From Rotaria sp. Silwood1 (taxonomy: Eukaryota > Rotifera > Eurotatoria > Philodinida > Philodinidae), in NCBI GenBank assembly GCA_905250075.1, contig CAJNOP010000503.1, positions 1 through 64,000 of the forward strand: 64,000 nucleotides of DNA. The letters are read 5' to 3'. Positions 1-12,225 of this stretch are shown in pieces. The first letter of the stretch is position 1. Each line of letters begins with the position of its first letter. A program made the position numbers and the translations under genes. Under the pieces are notes generated by a model. It saw only the letters and a list, made by a program, of their open reading frames with translations. It ran no database searches and was not told where the DNA came from.

Positions 1-871
1 GTCTATCAGTCCGAGGAAATTTCGACGAAAAGTAAGAAAATTTGCTTCAAAATTAAAAGAAATTCACAGTTTTCGTGCAAGTAAAGAAACGATTTTGTTT
101 GCTCAACATTTGGATGTGGGAAGATAATCATTTGAATTATATCTTGAACTATAGATACAAAGTCCCTCTATCTAGATCACATGTCAAAACCAAAATTTTC
201 TTGGAATGCTAGATCGTTTTTATGCACTTTTTGTAATGTTTTGGGGAAATGACTTATTTTATAATGATTTCATCTTATACAATATTGGAGAAAAAGACGT
301 CCCCCTGTCTCCTCTTTCGATTGGTGCAAATCACAGGTCTCTAGCTATTTGTGTTCTTGAGTTATTCAAAAAACAGTGAAGCGCACTATATTTTGAAACG
401 GATAATAGAAATGGTTATCTTGAGCAGGAAGGAAGTAGTATAGTCCTTTAATAATAAGAACTCTAACTGAATCATGGTTATGATGGAAAACATAGATAGA
501 TGAGGACAAATGACTGAGACTAATGATATAGAGAAGAAATATTTAAAGAAATTGTTTGTTATATTTGTTCGATCATAAAATATATCATAGTCTGCAAAAC
601 TGTAAAATTATTACTAGTTTGCACTATGTAATACATTCCTCATATCCTGAAAACGTTAACACGTGAACTATACATAAGAATAAATATGTTTCATTGCTGT
701 CAAGAAACGACTTTATTGAAAATTCTTATCTATGTAGAAGTCGCACTAGTCCCACGAACAAAATCCATGACAGGTTATCCATTTATCTGTTTCGAATAGA
801 ACACACTTGGTTGGCGATATTCTAGAATAGTGAACACATGCTACTATTTTTTATCCACTCAAATAATCAAT
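1..871. other. No gene recognised
   Basis: AT-rich DNA downstream of the NWD1-like gene. I see no ORF with protein-like composition, no RNA gene and no clear repeat. It probably holds the 3' UTR of the minus-strand gene on its right edge. Confidence 0.4.
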
Positions 872-3800
872 CTACCTTTTCGGCAGGGATTTTTGATCGT
901 TCAGTTTGAGTACACATAATCGATTGGCTACTTTAAGTAATAGTCGATTGTTTATCATGCTGACAAATGGACACAATTGAGTGTGAATAAATAATTGTTC
1001 GATACGTTGGCAATCAGTAACTCGAAACATGCGCAAAAGTCGATCACGACAAATTATAAAGAGATATTGTTGACACTGATCATTCATATCACTCAAACAC
1101 AATGCATCGCAATCACCAGCATTTTCATCCAATCGAATAGTTCCACGTAATTTTTCTTTTAAATCATACAGAACCAACATTCGATGATCATTACAAACTA
1201 AAACAAGTCGATTATTTTTCAAAATAAGACGATCAGTTTGTTCCAGGCGGTTTGGTGAATTTGTATTCTTCGACCAAATGAAAATTTCTTGATTATTTCC
1301 TTGAAAGACAAGAGAATTGGATACAGAATGTAATTGAACAATTTTTATCGAGTTAAATCGAATCGATGGTAATTGAGTCAAAATTCCGTTATGTCCATTG
1401 AATTCTATAATAGTTGATTGATCCTCGGACATGATAAAGAGTCGATGGTCGAAAGAAGTAGTGCTTAACAAATGGCCATTGTTGCATTTGAAAGGTAGTT
1501 CAGCAACATATTTCAATGTAAATAATGATTGTGTAGAAGTATCAATTCGAAAAATGTACTTTTTTCTCAGATAGATGAGAATAAAAGATGAAAGTAGTGA
1601 ATAGAATTGAATCGGTTCTAATTCTTTCCTTGTCCATAACATTTTGCCTGATAATAAAGAATAAATTGACAGAATATTCATTCGATCACGAATGAAAATA
1701 TGAGAAGTGATTGCATTGATAGCATAGTCCATAACAATATTGACGGAAATATCAAGACATAGATCTAGTTGATTGTTATCATTCATAGTGAATACTTGAA
1801 ACATTGCACTGAAAAGAAAAAGAACTATCTAATCGAAGTAACCATTGTGCTCAACTTACTGATTGTCATCTTCGAGTATCAGAAATCGATCAGAATGAAT
1901 GATTGGACTTTGTTGCATTGTTTGAGATATGATCGAAGGTATTGGTGAAGGAAGATAGGCGATCATTGTATGATTGTATTTCCGCAGATAATCACCAACA
2001 GCACAATATACAGTAATGCCATCGAACCAATCTCTCGGAGAAAACAATAATAAGCTATTTTTATTCTTATGCAGTAATAATTTACTTCTTACTAGCAGTG
2101 AAGACACATTGATCAATGGATAAATCAAATTGTACACGAGATAGATATTGATGAATATATTCATGTTGATCGGTGTCATATTGCCATACGTAAAAATCGA
2201 TGATATTTCTTTTTTGATTGATACAAACAATAAAATTCCATTGACCACTGTACTCATCCGAAGAATAATAATGATCATGGACTGTATCACATTCGATATG
2301 GATAGTAAACAGTTTAGAATTATGTCCATCGGTCAACGGATCAAAAATTGAGACCGATGTTGCAGTTAACCAGGCTATCGAATGACTCTGAGGCAGAAAT
2401 ACGATCGAAACAAATGGTAAATGAAAATCGATAATCTCTTTCTGAAATTGATCATTTCGATAGATCACAAGTATAGCATGAGATTGATTTGATGAATAAT
2501 AAAATTCACAATCAGCATTGAGAAGAATACAATGCTGATTTTTGTCCATTCTCTCATTCACCATTCGAAGTACATTGAACTGTGCGTTCTTATCAATTGA
2601 CAAATACTGAATAATTCCACTCTGTTGCAAAACGACACGAACCATAGATTGTTGAATGGAACAATGGGCAATAGAATCATCGAGAAAATCGTAGTTATTC
2701 TCGAATGTATTCGTTTGACAATTCCACAATTTCAGTGAACTTTTATTGTTCATCGATGAATTGATAACAACAAGAACGAGATATTTATTGATAAACGATA
2801 TGACAGAAGTACAAGACACTCGTATGATACTTCCATTTTTCTGACAATCAATCACTATCATCGATGAAGATGAAGAAATCACACATACATATGGATAACT
2901 ACAAAGAAGTGAGAGAAATTTTTCATTAGATTCTGTCTTGTTTGCAAACTCTCGATTGTCTCTCAGCAATAATCCATAATAATCAAAATCGTAGATACGC
3001 AATCGATGATCATCGGTCAGAACAAATATACGACTTGAATCGATCGTTAGATTGACAATACGAGAGTTGTTCATCATGCAATGCTCAGCTAAACATGATT
3101 GACGTTCGCTATTCGTTATTAGAACTAACGAACATTGAGATAAACATTGTTCGAATAAATTGTATGTCAAATCAGGTAGAAGATGAATGAGTGAGGAGAA
3201 TCGATAGGCAAGTTCACAAGCTAGATTATCCGGATATTGATCGAGTATTGCACTCGATGTTTCGAATTGTTTAAGAAGAAACCGTAATTCACCATTTGGA
3301 TCATGAGAACCAAGATAAAATTGATAGAGTAAATCGGACATTTTAAATTCACCACAGCCAAGATAGGTAGAGAGAAAATCATAATCGAAGATAGTCCATG
3401 GATGAGCAAAATCATATCGATTGAGATTAATGCATAATTGATGAAGACGACGCAGATTATATTTGATTTTTGATTCCATTTGTTTCAGTTTTAAGGATAA
3501 CTGGATAGTGAGACATCGTTCAACCGAAAGTGATGCAGTCGAGAGTTGGTATTTTCGCATCAATTTTTGTGAATACGAAATATCAAATGGTTTAACATGT
3601 CGATTGGAAAAATAATCAAGACGAATTGATTCCATTTCTTTTTCTGTTGTTTCATCCCAACCGATAAAAGATTGTATGCCAAATGGCTTATAGGATCGAA
3701 AACTTTGATGATAACTGGTAAAAAATTCATGTATTAGTAAATAGAAATGCGAAAGAAAATATTGTCTTTAGAGTATCAATGCTCTTTGGAATAGGATTCA

Positions 3801-6800
3801 AATGAAAAAATCATGCTGAATGACGAACTTATGAATTGAAATAATATTTTCTTCATCGGAACGCCAGGCGATCAATCCTGAATTTTTTTTAAAATGTTGT
3901 AGAGCTCTTTGAGTTTCGTATGTGATAAATTTTTCACGATTTCTCGATCCCTAATATAAGGTTCCGAAAAAAGAAAAAACTCAAGAACCGTTACCTTCTG
4001 TGGATTGTTTTAGTTCTGAAATTTTATTTTTTATTCTGCTTGAAAGTAACACGAAATCTACAGGATGTCCCAAAAGTCCTTTCCTAAAAGTTTTTTTTTT
4101 CATATATTTTTATTATTTGATTTAATTTTATCAACTAATTGTTTTTAAATGATCGATAAATATACTGAGTTTTGATTTATACGAGCGAAGTTCATAAGTA
4201 CTGTCCAAAACTAAGGTCTTTAATCGAAATACAAAAATTTGGTCTGTTATTGTGAAACACAATCTAAAACGAATGTTGAAGTATAGAAGAGACGCGGCAG
4301 ATATTGTTAGCAACGGCACCTCACAGACACCTGAGCAACGCCTCATCACAGGCACTCCCTTCATTAAAACTCCGCGCATCGTTATTAACACTATCCGCTC
4401 CATTATACACTGTGATAGATATATCTGGGAAACCGAACTTTACTGTGGGATTAGTATGAAATATGACAGCGCAAGCAGCTCCATCGTGTTTTACATTTTA
4501 ATCCCACAGGGATTGCGCTGACAGCTTTCTATATCACAAAAAGTTCGTGGATGATGTTGTTTTCATTGCATGATTTTGACTTGATATCGTTAAATTCGTT
4601 TTTGATATTTTATCCATCGAATATGCTAGGTTGTAGTAGTCAAAGATCCACCATATGATAAGTATCTGGTTGTAATAGTTTGTTGAAAATCATACGAATG
4701 CATTCTGTGTTCAGTTATCAAATTGTAACCAATATTTGCTGTTGTTTTCTTGCGGTATTTCGTTTTCCACTTTTTCTGTCTGCTAATACCGATTTGCGAA
4801 ATGAATTGAATTTAATCGATTTGTGTGTTGTTTTAAGTTGGAATAGTTCAAAAATCGATCGAATTCGATTCATTTTGCAAATCGGTAGTAGCAGACAAAA
4901 AAAAGTGGGAAACGAAATACCGCAATAAAACAACAAGTATTGGTTAATATGCGACTAATTCGAAATTTTTTTTTCATTTATTTCTATATGGTTGGCTAGA
5001 GTCTAAAAACTGCACAAGAATATCTTGTTTTTAATTTTTTACAACATAGTTTCCAGGAAAAAAACTCGAAATATTAGGAAGGTCTGATTTTCCACAAAAA
5101 CGACTCTCCCGTTCCGAGAATAGGCTCATTTCTCTTTCTCATTTTTCTACAATTCCAAGCATATTTTTTCTTCTTATGCAGCATGAAAAAAAACTGAGTG
5201 TAAAAACTCGAAGGAGCCTTCTTCAAGATCCTCTTAGCAAACTCAATTTTTCGAAAAAAGATCAAAGTTGAGTTTTTATCATAGGAAGATGCACCGAAAT
5301 TTTCTCTTTCAGAATATATATATGGCTTTTCGAAAAAACGACCAGATTGTCATAGACTTATTAGAGGAAAGTTCGACGCTACTATGAGATTTTCCGAGAA
5401 ATTTTTGCGATTTTTTCAAGTTTTTCAGTTTTGGAAAAACCGCGTTAATACTTGTATCAGTACTGAACAAAACACTTTTATATTAACTATTAGCCACTCA
5501 CCAACACTCAAGATAAGGATTATATATTTATACTTTATCCTCAACATTGTATTGGAAATATAGTATTTTAACATGAATTTTTCGGCTTCGTATGAAAAAA
5601 ATTCATTTCTAAAACACTTTTGTAGCGTTTTTTTCAGAACATGGTTTTCAAACAGGAAAATTGAAGTAACTTCCATCTCGTTTAAGATATAACCAATATT
5701 TTTTTTATTTTAAAGGTCAAAATTAGAGTAAAATTTTGTCCGGTGAGACTTTTTTTTTTGTATTCGATTCCAAGGCTGAGAAAAATGAGATTGATTGTCG
5801 TAAAGGTAGTCATTTTTATGCATGTTTTAACATCATGTCTGCTAAAATGCTCATAAAAAATGAACAACAGGAAGTTTCAAAATTCTGTTCCACCAAAAAT
5901 TGCACAACGATATCAGCTGTAATTTATAACAACCCCGAACTCTGTACCTCTTATTGTGACCAAGTTAGAAAGATTCTCCTGAAGCCATTATAACAAGCTG
6001 GGAGTTTGGTCGAGTATGGCGTATCGAACTGAAATTTTTACCAAAAGTGTTTCTCATCAAAACCAGTCATTCCTGAAAATTTCACTCCAAAGAGTCAGTT
6101 TTAAGAGGAAAATCCATTGTAAGAGGTGGACCCTTAAAAGAAAACTATAGCTGCTGTTGGAATTTGAATGCGCAAACAATCATTCAGACGAAGATTTGCA
6201 TAGAATTCAATAATAACTAATCGATGTGACTTTATCGTCTTAACAATCAAAATGACTTTTTGATATAAATTTAATTTATCATTGTACTCACAAATAGATA
6301 CATGGGACATTATCGATTTCCTTTTCGATTAAATATTTATACATATCATTTCGAATACGAATCCATAACGTCGATGGTAATCGAAAGAGACCAAATGGTG
6401 GAAGATAATGGGCATAGACAGATTGAAGAACTGTATTGTCTAATGAAAGAATATCTTCCAACTCTAGTTCACTCAAACCACCAGATAATTGTAGATAGCG
6501 CATGGAACGTGTGAATAAAACTTGACCATATTTTTTTCCCAATTGTGTGTATAGATATCCGATAGCATCACGTGTGCTTTTGATGGCAAGAAAAGTTTGA
6601 TCGGGCTCAGTATCGAATGAATGCCATGAGAGTGTTTGATCGTAAATGAGAGAGAGAAATAAAGGTGTAAGAAAATACGATGAAGATAATTTCGATTTGA
6701 GCCAATCGAGTTGAATTGGTGTCAAACAACGTCGATCTTCATCTAACCAAGCATCGAGAATTTGACGAGCCAGAAACTCATTTAACAACGGTACTTTGAG

Positions 6801-9800
6801 TTCTATCATATCAGAGTCAAACAAAGATTTGAGTAGTCCATGAATATCGATCATTTTTCGTTCGTATTCAATTTCTGGAATTGTCGATAGAATGCATTTG
6901 ACATTCGCCGATGGATAAATACGAGGTAACCAGATAGACAGATTTTGTAGATCAGTTATTTGAAGTTGATCCAGTGAATCGAGTAAGAGAATGAGCTGTT
7001 GATCGGATGGAATAAGGGAGAAAGTATGCTGAAGAATATCTCTTAACTCAGTCAATGTCGTTGACATGTTATCTAGATTTGTTGGACGAGTCAATTGATA
7101 AATCGTACAGATTTGTTGGATGATTGAGATGAGAGGACGACGTATATCACTAGAAGATGGTGTAGTACCCAAGAAACGAATGATGATGGAAAGGGAAGTA
7201 GATGATGAAGAATACCAAGAAGGTATCTTGAAAAGATTTTATTCAAAACTAGTGATGATATTCGATAGATTCACTTACTTCAGTCACAAGTTTGGCCATG
7301 ATCGATGATTTCCCAGTGCCAGATTCTCCGAATAGCACGACGCAAGGGCATGAATTTCTGTCACTTGACATGATATAATTTTTTACCTGAAAAAATGACC
7401 ATAATGCCATATTAATGACAAAAAATGTCTCAGTGATGAGAACAATTCTATATCAACGATAATTTTGATCGAAGTTGACTTTATTAAGTTAGAATTACAG
7501 ATGTGACAGCTCAAATTCAACAGTTCATGAGAACTAAGTCGAAGAATTGGATTACCAGTTCAAGTTGATCTGAACTTGAGCTGGATATTTTGTATCAGAA
7601 GATATATCCATCGCAGAAACACTTGCTATTAGATGTAATTTCTAAATGCACTGATACTTTCAAACGCAAAAACTGCACATTTATGCAGGCATTTGTTTAT
7701 TTTCAATAGAAATACACACATCAAGTCACTTGTTATTATTGATCCTGCAGTCTCTCTCTGTTTTAATTATATTCTTCGGAAGAATCGACTAACAAGTCCT
7801 GACTTCAAAAATGTTAAGTACACTATGTTCCTAAAAGACAACATGTTACAAGTAAACCAGAAATAATGGGACACTTTTGTTTTCTATCTTTGAAGTACTT
7901 ACTAATCGTTTTTAAATCTGGGTCTCAGCTTGTTTCATAGAGAATTCATTTTTAAGAAAACTATCGAATGCGTTTTTTTTTCAAATTAATCTTTCTTATC
8001 AGCGCAAAATTTCAAAGATTAATACCTATTCAATAGTCCATCCGAAAATTTTTATTCTTTCCCGATCGATCGATACTCAAACTAAAATATTTAACATCAA
8101 TAGATAGAGAATTTTGTGTTCTGTACTTTCACGATCTTTTCAATACTCTTAGTGCTTTTGTTCATGAGAAAAAGATTTTGAACTAACGCTTGGTGTAATT
8201 TTTGGAAACATTCCGGACAATAACGGTTTTCAAAAATAGACTTGTCATACGCAACACTGATACTCATGCTGCCGTATGTAGAATTTAGTTCTGAGAAAAA
8301 AATGGTATAAATTGTGACTTGAACAGTTAAACTATTTTGACTGTTTCGAATTAAAAAATGACAATGCCATAGATCTGTTCGGAAAGAATTTTTTTGTGAT
8401 TTCATATTTTTCACTTCAAATCTGTTCCTTTAAAATTTTGAAAACTATATTGAAAGATGTAGAATTTAGTGGTGTACTTGATATTCAAACAGACTCGTTT
8501 AAAAATAGTTCCGTCAATTGTGTTTTCGTGTTTTTAGCCTTCGCAGATGGATAATTGATTATGTGTGAATCTTGTAAATTTCACGCCTGCGAAAAATGCA
8601 TTTGACAGTTTTGTACACAAATCAATTCTCTATTGAATGAGTTCAAAACCAGACTTTTAACATGATTGTTGAGTATCTCAAAAATAGAAAACAAAAATGT
8701 CCCATTATTTCTACCTTACCCGTTAGTCTTCTGTCATGAACACAACAAAACCCGCACTTTTAAATATCGCTGATATTTCTCTATTTTATTTGAGCCGGAT
8801 TTTCGTTTTTGAACCCAACACGTTTTGTCTTTTTGTCATTTTATTTTTGTAAAACAAAGATCTGATCTTATGAACCTCATAATAAAAGAAAGAATTCTCT
8901 TTAGAACTCATTTTTCAACCAACCTGCTTAGCTTGAGTCCCAAATGAAACTCGATAGAATATGCAAGATGTCCATAGTGCGAGTTACGGTGCACAGTATC
9001 GAGCTCCGACTGTGGTGATTCGTAAGAACGATGGAAAACGATATAAACGTTGACTCGATTAAAAGAACATTTTGGTTTTTCTCATAAGTTACTGCTGTGA
9101 CTAATCCTCTATTAGCTTCTCCAGATCTCAAAACTCAAAGTATGGAACAATTTTTGTTTCGTTGAATTTGCTGAAATCAAACGAACCATCCTTAAAGAAT
9201 CCAAAAAACACTTTCACCTTTACACTACGTAACAAAGTTTGACAACGCACCAAGTAGGACTAGCAAGTACCAAATTTAGAAGTCATCGTGGTAGATAGTG
9301 CGCTATTTGAGGTGTGACTGGTTCAACAATATAAAAACTCATGAGCAATTACATAGATTTCTGGAGTGCACAAAACACATCGAAGTACCTTGGAGCAGCT
9401 CGATGGAGATGCAGTCAATGTAAGATGTCAGGATCTAAAATCTGGTTGTCGTGCATCACTCAAGGATGAAAGCAAGCTATAACAATATGACGAATTTAAA
9501 TGAACTCGAAAAAAGTAATCATCCATTTCCAAAATTGAAAAATTTTCCAAGCACTAATGTAGCCTAAGTTCGAACTGCAGTCATAGAATGTGTCGGAAAA
9601 CATGACGTATCCAACACATTATTTTTTAGTGTGTGGGCTGTTTTATACTTGAATAAATATTCTAAATTAATCGAATCACAATTGTAAATGTGCATCTTAC
9701 TTGTTCAAGAATATCTTTTCGAGGAAAGTATCGTTGTATAAGTAAATTACATTGAATAGCATGCTCGATTATTTGATCGTACAATGGATCGATTGTTGCT

Positions 9801-10698
9801 CTTTTATTACAAGATTGTTCCATATGATAGTCAATTTGATTTTTCATACTATCGAAGAAATCATCAAAAAATTTGTTGAAATACTCAGTTCGTTGTTTTG
9901 CATCATTCCAATGGATCTGATTGTAAAAAAAATCAAAAAATAATAATAAAATAGATGACAATTCTATTTACTCGATATGTACGAATATCCATCGGATCGA
10001 GAGATTGATGCAGTACATTTTTGATTTCATTCAATAACAATTGCGCTTCGGTTGCATCTTCAATTTCGCGAAATTTCGAATCAAGTTCTTCAATATCAAT
10101 AATTTCTCGAAAGAAACAGAGTATTCGACGTGATGTTTTATTATTTTGCAAAGCTCGATAGATTTCTTTGGCCGTCACTAAACGAGCACAACTAGCAGTG
10201 CATTTAAATACAATATAATATTTATGTTTGATCAAACCCGATATGTAAAATTGATTGCATTCATCTTTTGAAATCGATCCCTGCTTGTAACATGTATCAG
10301 CTGCTTGACGTAAAATTATTTGTAATCTCTTCTCGCTTAATGTCCATTTCTGAGGATTCTCGATTGGACGAAGAAAATACTCTGGTTTAAGTGAATTCTC
10401 GTCACATCGATACATTTCTGAGAGAAACTGTTTATTTTCAGCATTGACCGAGAGAGCATTGTTGAGTATTTGAAAGAGTCTCTGTGGAATACTTGCAGGA
10501 ACAAGCCGACTGCCATATCGATGGCTCAAGAGCACCTTCGAATAAGAATTAGGCCAATTAAAATAATGTCAAAGATCTTACAACGCAATTGGTAGCCATT
10601 GATAGTTGACAACATGTGTCGAGTTCTTGCAAGCACATATCAACGGTCGCATGACTATTTGCTGCAGTCGATTGAATGCCCCAGCGCATGTCGGAATA
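872..10698 (-). CDS. NWD1-like NACHT/WD40 STAND protein (5' end not resolved)
   Basis: Signal-transducing NTPase of the NACHT and WD-repeat type (NWD1/NWD2-like), expected to be cytosolic. Exons I join, with consistent phase: 10698-10582, 10535-9972, 9916-9701, 7386-7279, 7226-6292, 3714-2086, 2054-1860, 1808-872 (4701 nt, 1567 codons including stop). The first exon carries DMRWGI and the second begins VLLSHRYGSRLVP, both hallmarks of the N-terminal domain before NACHT in this family. The exon at 7386-7279 encodes the Walker A loop GESGTGKSS; the next has Walker B LLLLDSLDQL and the winged-helix-like tail. The last three exons give a C-terminal region of weak WD-type beta repeats such as HRLRIYDFD and SLKLWNCQT. 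The start codon and N-terminal exon lie upstream of 10698 and were not found with confidence. Introns of 2.3 kb (9700-7387) and 2.6 kb (6291-3715) are unusually long here and carry transposons. Family assignment is firm; the exact ligand or role is unknown. Confidence 0.85.
4728..4944. mobile_element. Foldback MITE flanked by TA
   Basis: Two arms of about 95 bp in inverted orientation surround a short AT-rich centre. Left arm begins ACCAATATTTGCTGTTGTTT at 4728; the right arm ends with the diverged complement at 4944. The dinucleotide TA sits at both outer edges (4726-4727 and 4945-4946), as expected for Tc1/mariner-type insertion. It lies inside the large intron of the NWD1-like gene. No transposase is encoded, so it is non-autonomous. 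The superfamily is inferred from the TA flanks only. Confidence 0.7.
5240..5690 (+). repeat. Dispersed repeat, copy 1 (second copy near 20.25-20.64 kb)
   Basis: This stretch aligns by eye to the reverse complement of about 20240-20640. Matching landmarks include GATGCACCGAA near 5290, CGACCAGATT near 5340, TTCATTTCTAAAAC near 5600 and ACATGGTTTTC near 5640. Divergence is considerable with small indels, so the family is old. No coding potential is visible. It lies in the intron between the NACHT and WD exons. Confidence 0.55.
7855..8716. mobile_element. Tc1/mariner-like non-autonomous element
   Basis: Inverted termini share AGAAATAATGGGACA (left at 7859, right complement ending about 8712), and similarity continues inward for about 130 bp including TTTTGTTTTCTAT and ATAGAGAATT blocks. 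TA occurs at both edges (7853-7854 and 8717-8718), the target duplication of Tc1/mariner elements. The interior has only a short unrecognised ORF (8097-8414, minus), so no transposase is supported. It lies in the 2.3-kb intron just upstream of the Walker A exon of the NWD1-like gene. Confidence 0.6.
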
Positions 10699-11794
10699 CT
10701 ATTCGAACAATCATATGAAAAGACAGTCGGAATTAAAAGTCGTATGCTTTTTTTTGTAATATATGCCATACCAAAAGTATCGACATTGACAAATAAAACC
10801 GTGTAGAATAGAATTAAGATTACCTTTTCGGAGTTTCTCGAGAACAGCTCGACGAAAAATAATGAAACTTTCTTGACAGATAGGTCTCAATGAATAGGGC
10901 AAAAATTATCGTAGAGTCAAAACTTCTGAATGCTTCCTTCAAGGAGATATGCGAGTTATATGGACTAAAAATGATCCAAGGTTTTTTTAAGGCTGAAACT
11001 TTCTTCTGTGACAATTAGGAACAAATTGGGATGCGTGTTTTTTTTTCTTTGAAAGATATTGTTCCTGAAGCCTAGGGGAACCAAAATACTGAAGACACCA
11101 TAAAAAAAAAAGTGTTTTTTTGCAATGATGCAGCTCTTGTGACAGCTGCCAAATTTCGTAGGAACAGCATGTTTAAAAAAAATGAAACACACACCCCGAT
11201 TCGATCAAAATGCTCATTAAAAAGTTTCGAGCCCGATCAGACCTACTATGTAGAAGAAAAGAAGATAAAATTTCATTTTTTTGTCAACAAATTGATTTCG
11301 AGAAAAACGACAAACAAATTTTCCTCTATGTATCAGGATTTTTTTTTTCTTCAACTAAAGTAATCGAATACTGATCGTGTTCAGTGATGTTAAAGTTCAT
11401 GACTCATGAAGTTTTGTTGCTAGGGATTTAGAAAGTTGGATTTAAGAAAAGAACTAACCAACAACGAAGACCCTTCTTTTATATGTTATTTGACAGAGAA
11501 CATTTCGGGGGTATATTAGCGATGAAACACCAGAAATCGAAAAAGTTTTGATTTTCACGTTCGGAAAGGGGTGAGTCTACTTAAGCAAGTTTTTACTTCA
11601 ATCCTTATTTGGGTTAGCAACTATGATAACCACATAATAAAATTATTGAAAGCTTTTTTATTTTTAACTATCTTTGATTTTAAAAAGTTCAGTATCCTCG
11701 TTACATATTTTCTTTAAATGATATTTGTCACTCTTGAAGATGTCTTTGCTATCTCGAATCAGAACGTACACTTGACATATTCAATGGATCCAGC
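10699..11794. other. No gene recognised beyond the expected 5' exon of the NWD1-like gene
   Basis: The start of the NWD1-like gene should lie at the left of this stretch on the minus strand. Candidate coding around 10770-10900 (including FRRAVLEKLRK) could not be matched in phase to the DMRWGI exon, so I do not assign it. The rest holds homopolymer-rich AT sequence with no supported gene. Confidence 0.3.
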
Positions 11795-12126
11795 CAGAGA
11801 TGTCCATGGCGGCGCGGTAGCGGCAGATTTTTTTGGAGAACAATGCAAAAATGCATAAATTCGAACAGAAATTCAATGTTTGCAAGTGCAAAACTATGAG
11901 TTTCAACGAATCTTATCAATTGGGAACAAAAGTTCTAGTCCTGAACAGTCACAGATCGTAAAATACACAACATTATTCCAACAATCATCGCGGCATAGTT
12001 ATTTTTGGGGGCGTCGCGGTAGGTTTTCTGGTTTTATCACCGCGGTGCGCCAGCGGCGCGTTGGCTTTTTTCTTTTATCGTCGCGGCGTGGCAGCGGTCA
12101 GTTTTCAACCGCGATGGACATCTCTG
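11795..12126. mobile_element. hAT-type MITE with perfect 8-bp target duplication
   Basis: The left terminus reads CAGAGATGTCCATGGCGG and the right is the inverted complement of CAGAGATGTCCATCGCGG. Immediately outside, GATCCAGC occurs at 11787-11794 and again at 12127-12134, an exact 8-bp direct repeat. Terminal CAG followed by a TG-rich TIR and an 8-bp duplication are hallmarks of the hAT superfamily. The 332-bp body is GC-rich (many GCGGCG motifs) against the AT-rich surroundings and has no transposase gene, so the element is non-autonomous. Confidence 0.85.
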
Positions 12127-12170
12127 GATCCAGCACGACATAGATTTTCAGATTCTCTTTCTCTAATCAA

Positions 12171-12225
12171 GGGTGTGAGTGTGGGTGTTAATGTGAGCGA
12201 TCACAAGATTGATACCCACATTCCC
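12171..12225. repeat. Head-to-head telomere-like motif, degenerate
   Basis: GGGTGTGAGTGTGGGTGT at 12171-12188 faces ATACCCACATTCCC at 12212-12225 across a short spacer. The unit resembles TGTGGG, the bdelloid telomere repeat. It lies 37 bp beyond the hAT MITE target duplication. A further isolated GATGTGGGTATGGGT occurs at 13703-13717. Confidence 0.5.

Noticed and set aside
1856..2351. Open frames overlapping the NWD exons in other frames
   Set aside because: Only 2054-1860 of the minus frame is an exon; the rest is intron or antisense shadow.
4060..4085. CAGGATGTCCCAAAAGTCCTTT, resembling a mariner terminal repeat
   Set aside because: No inverted partner could be found within several kilobases.
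4680..4936. Overlapping open frames on both strands
   Set aside because: They are produced by the inverted-repeat element at 4728-4944 and have no family features.
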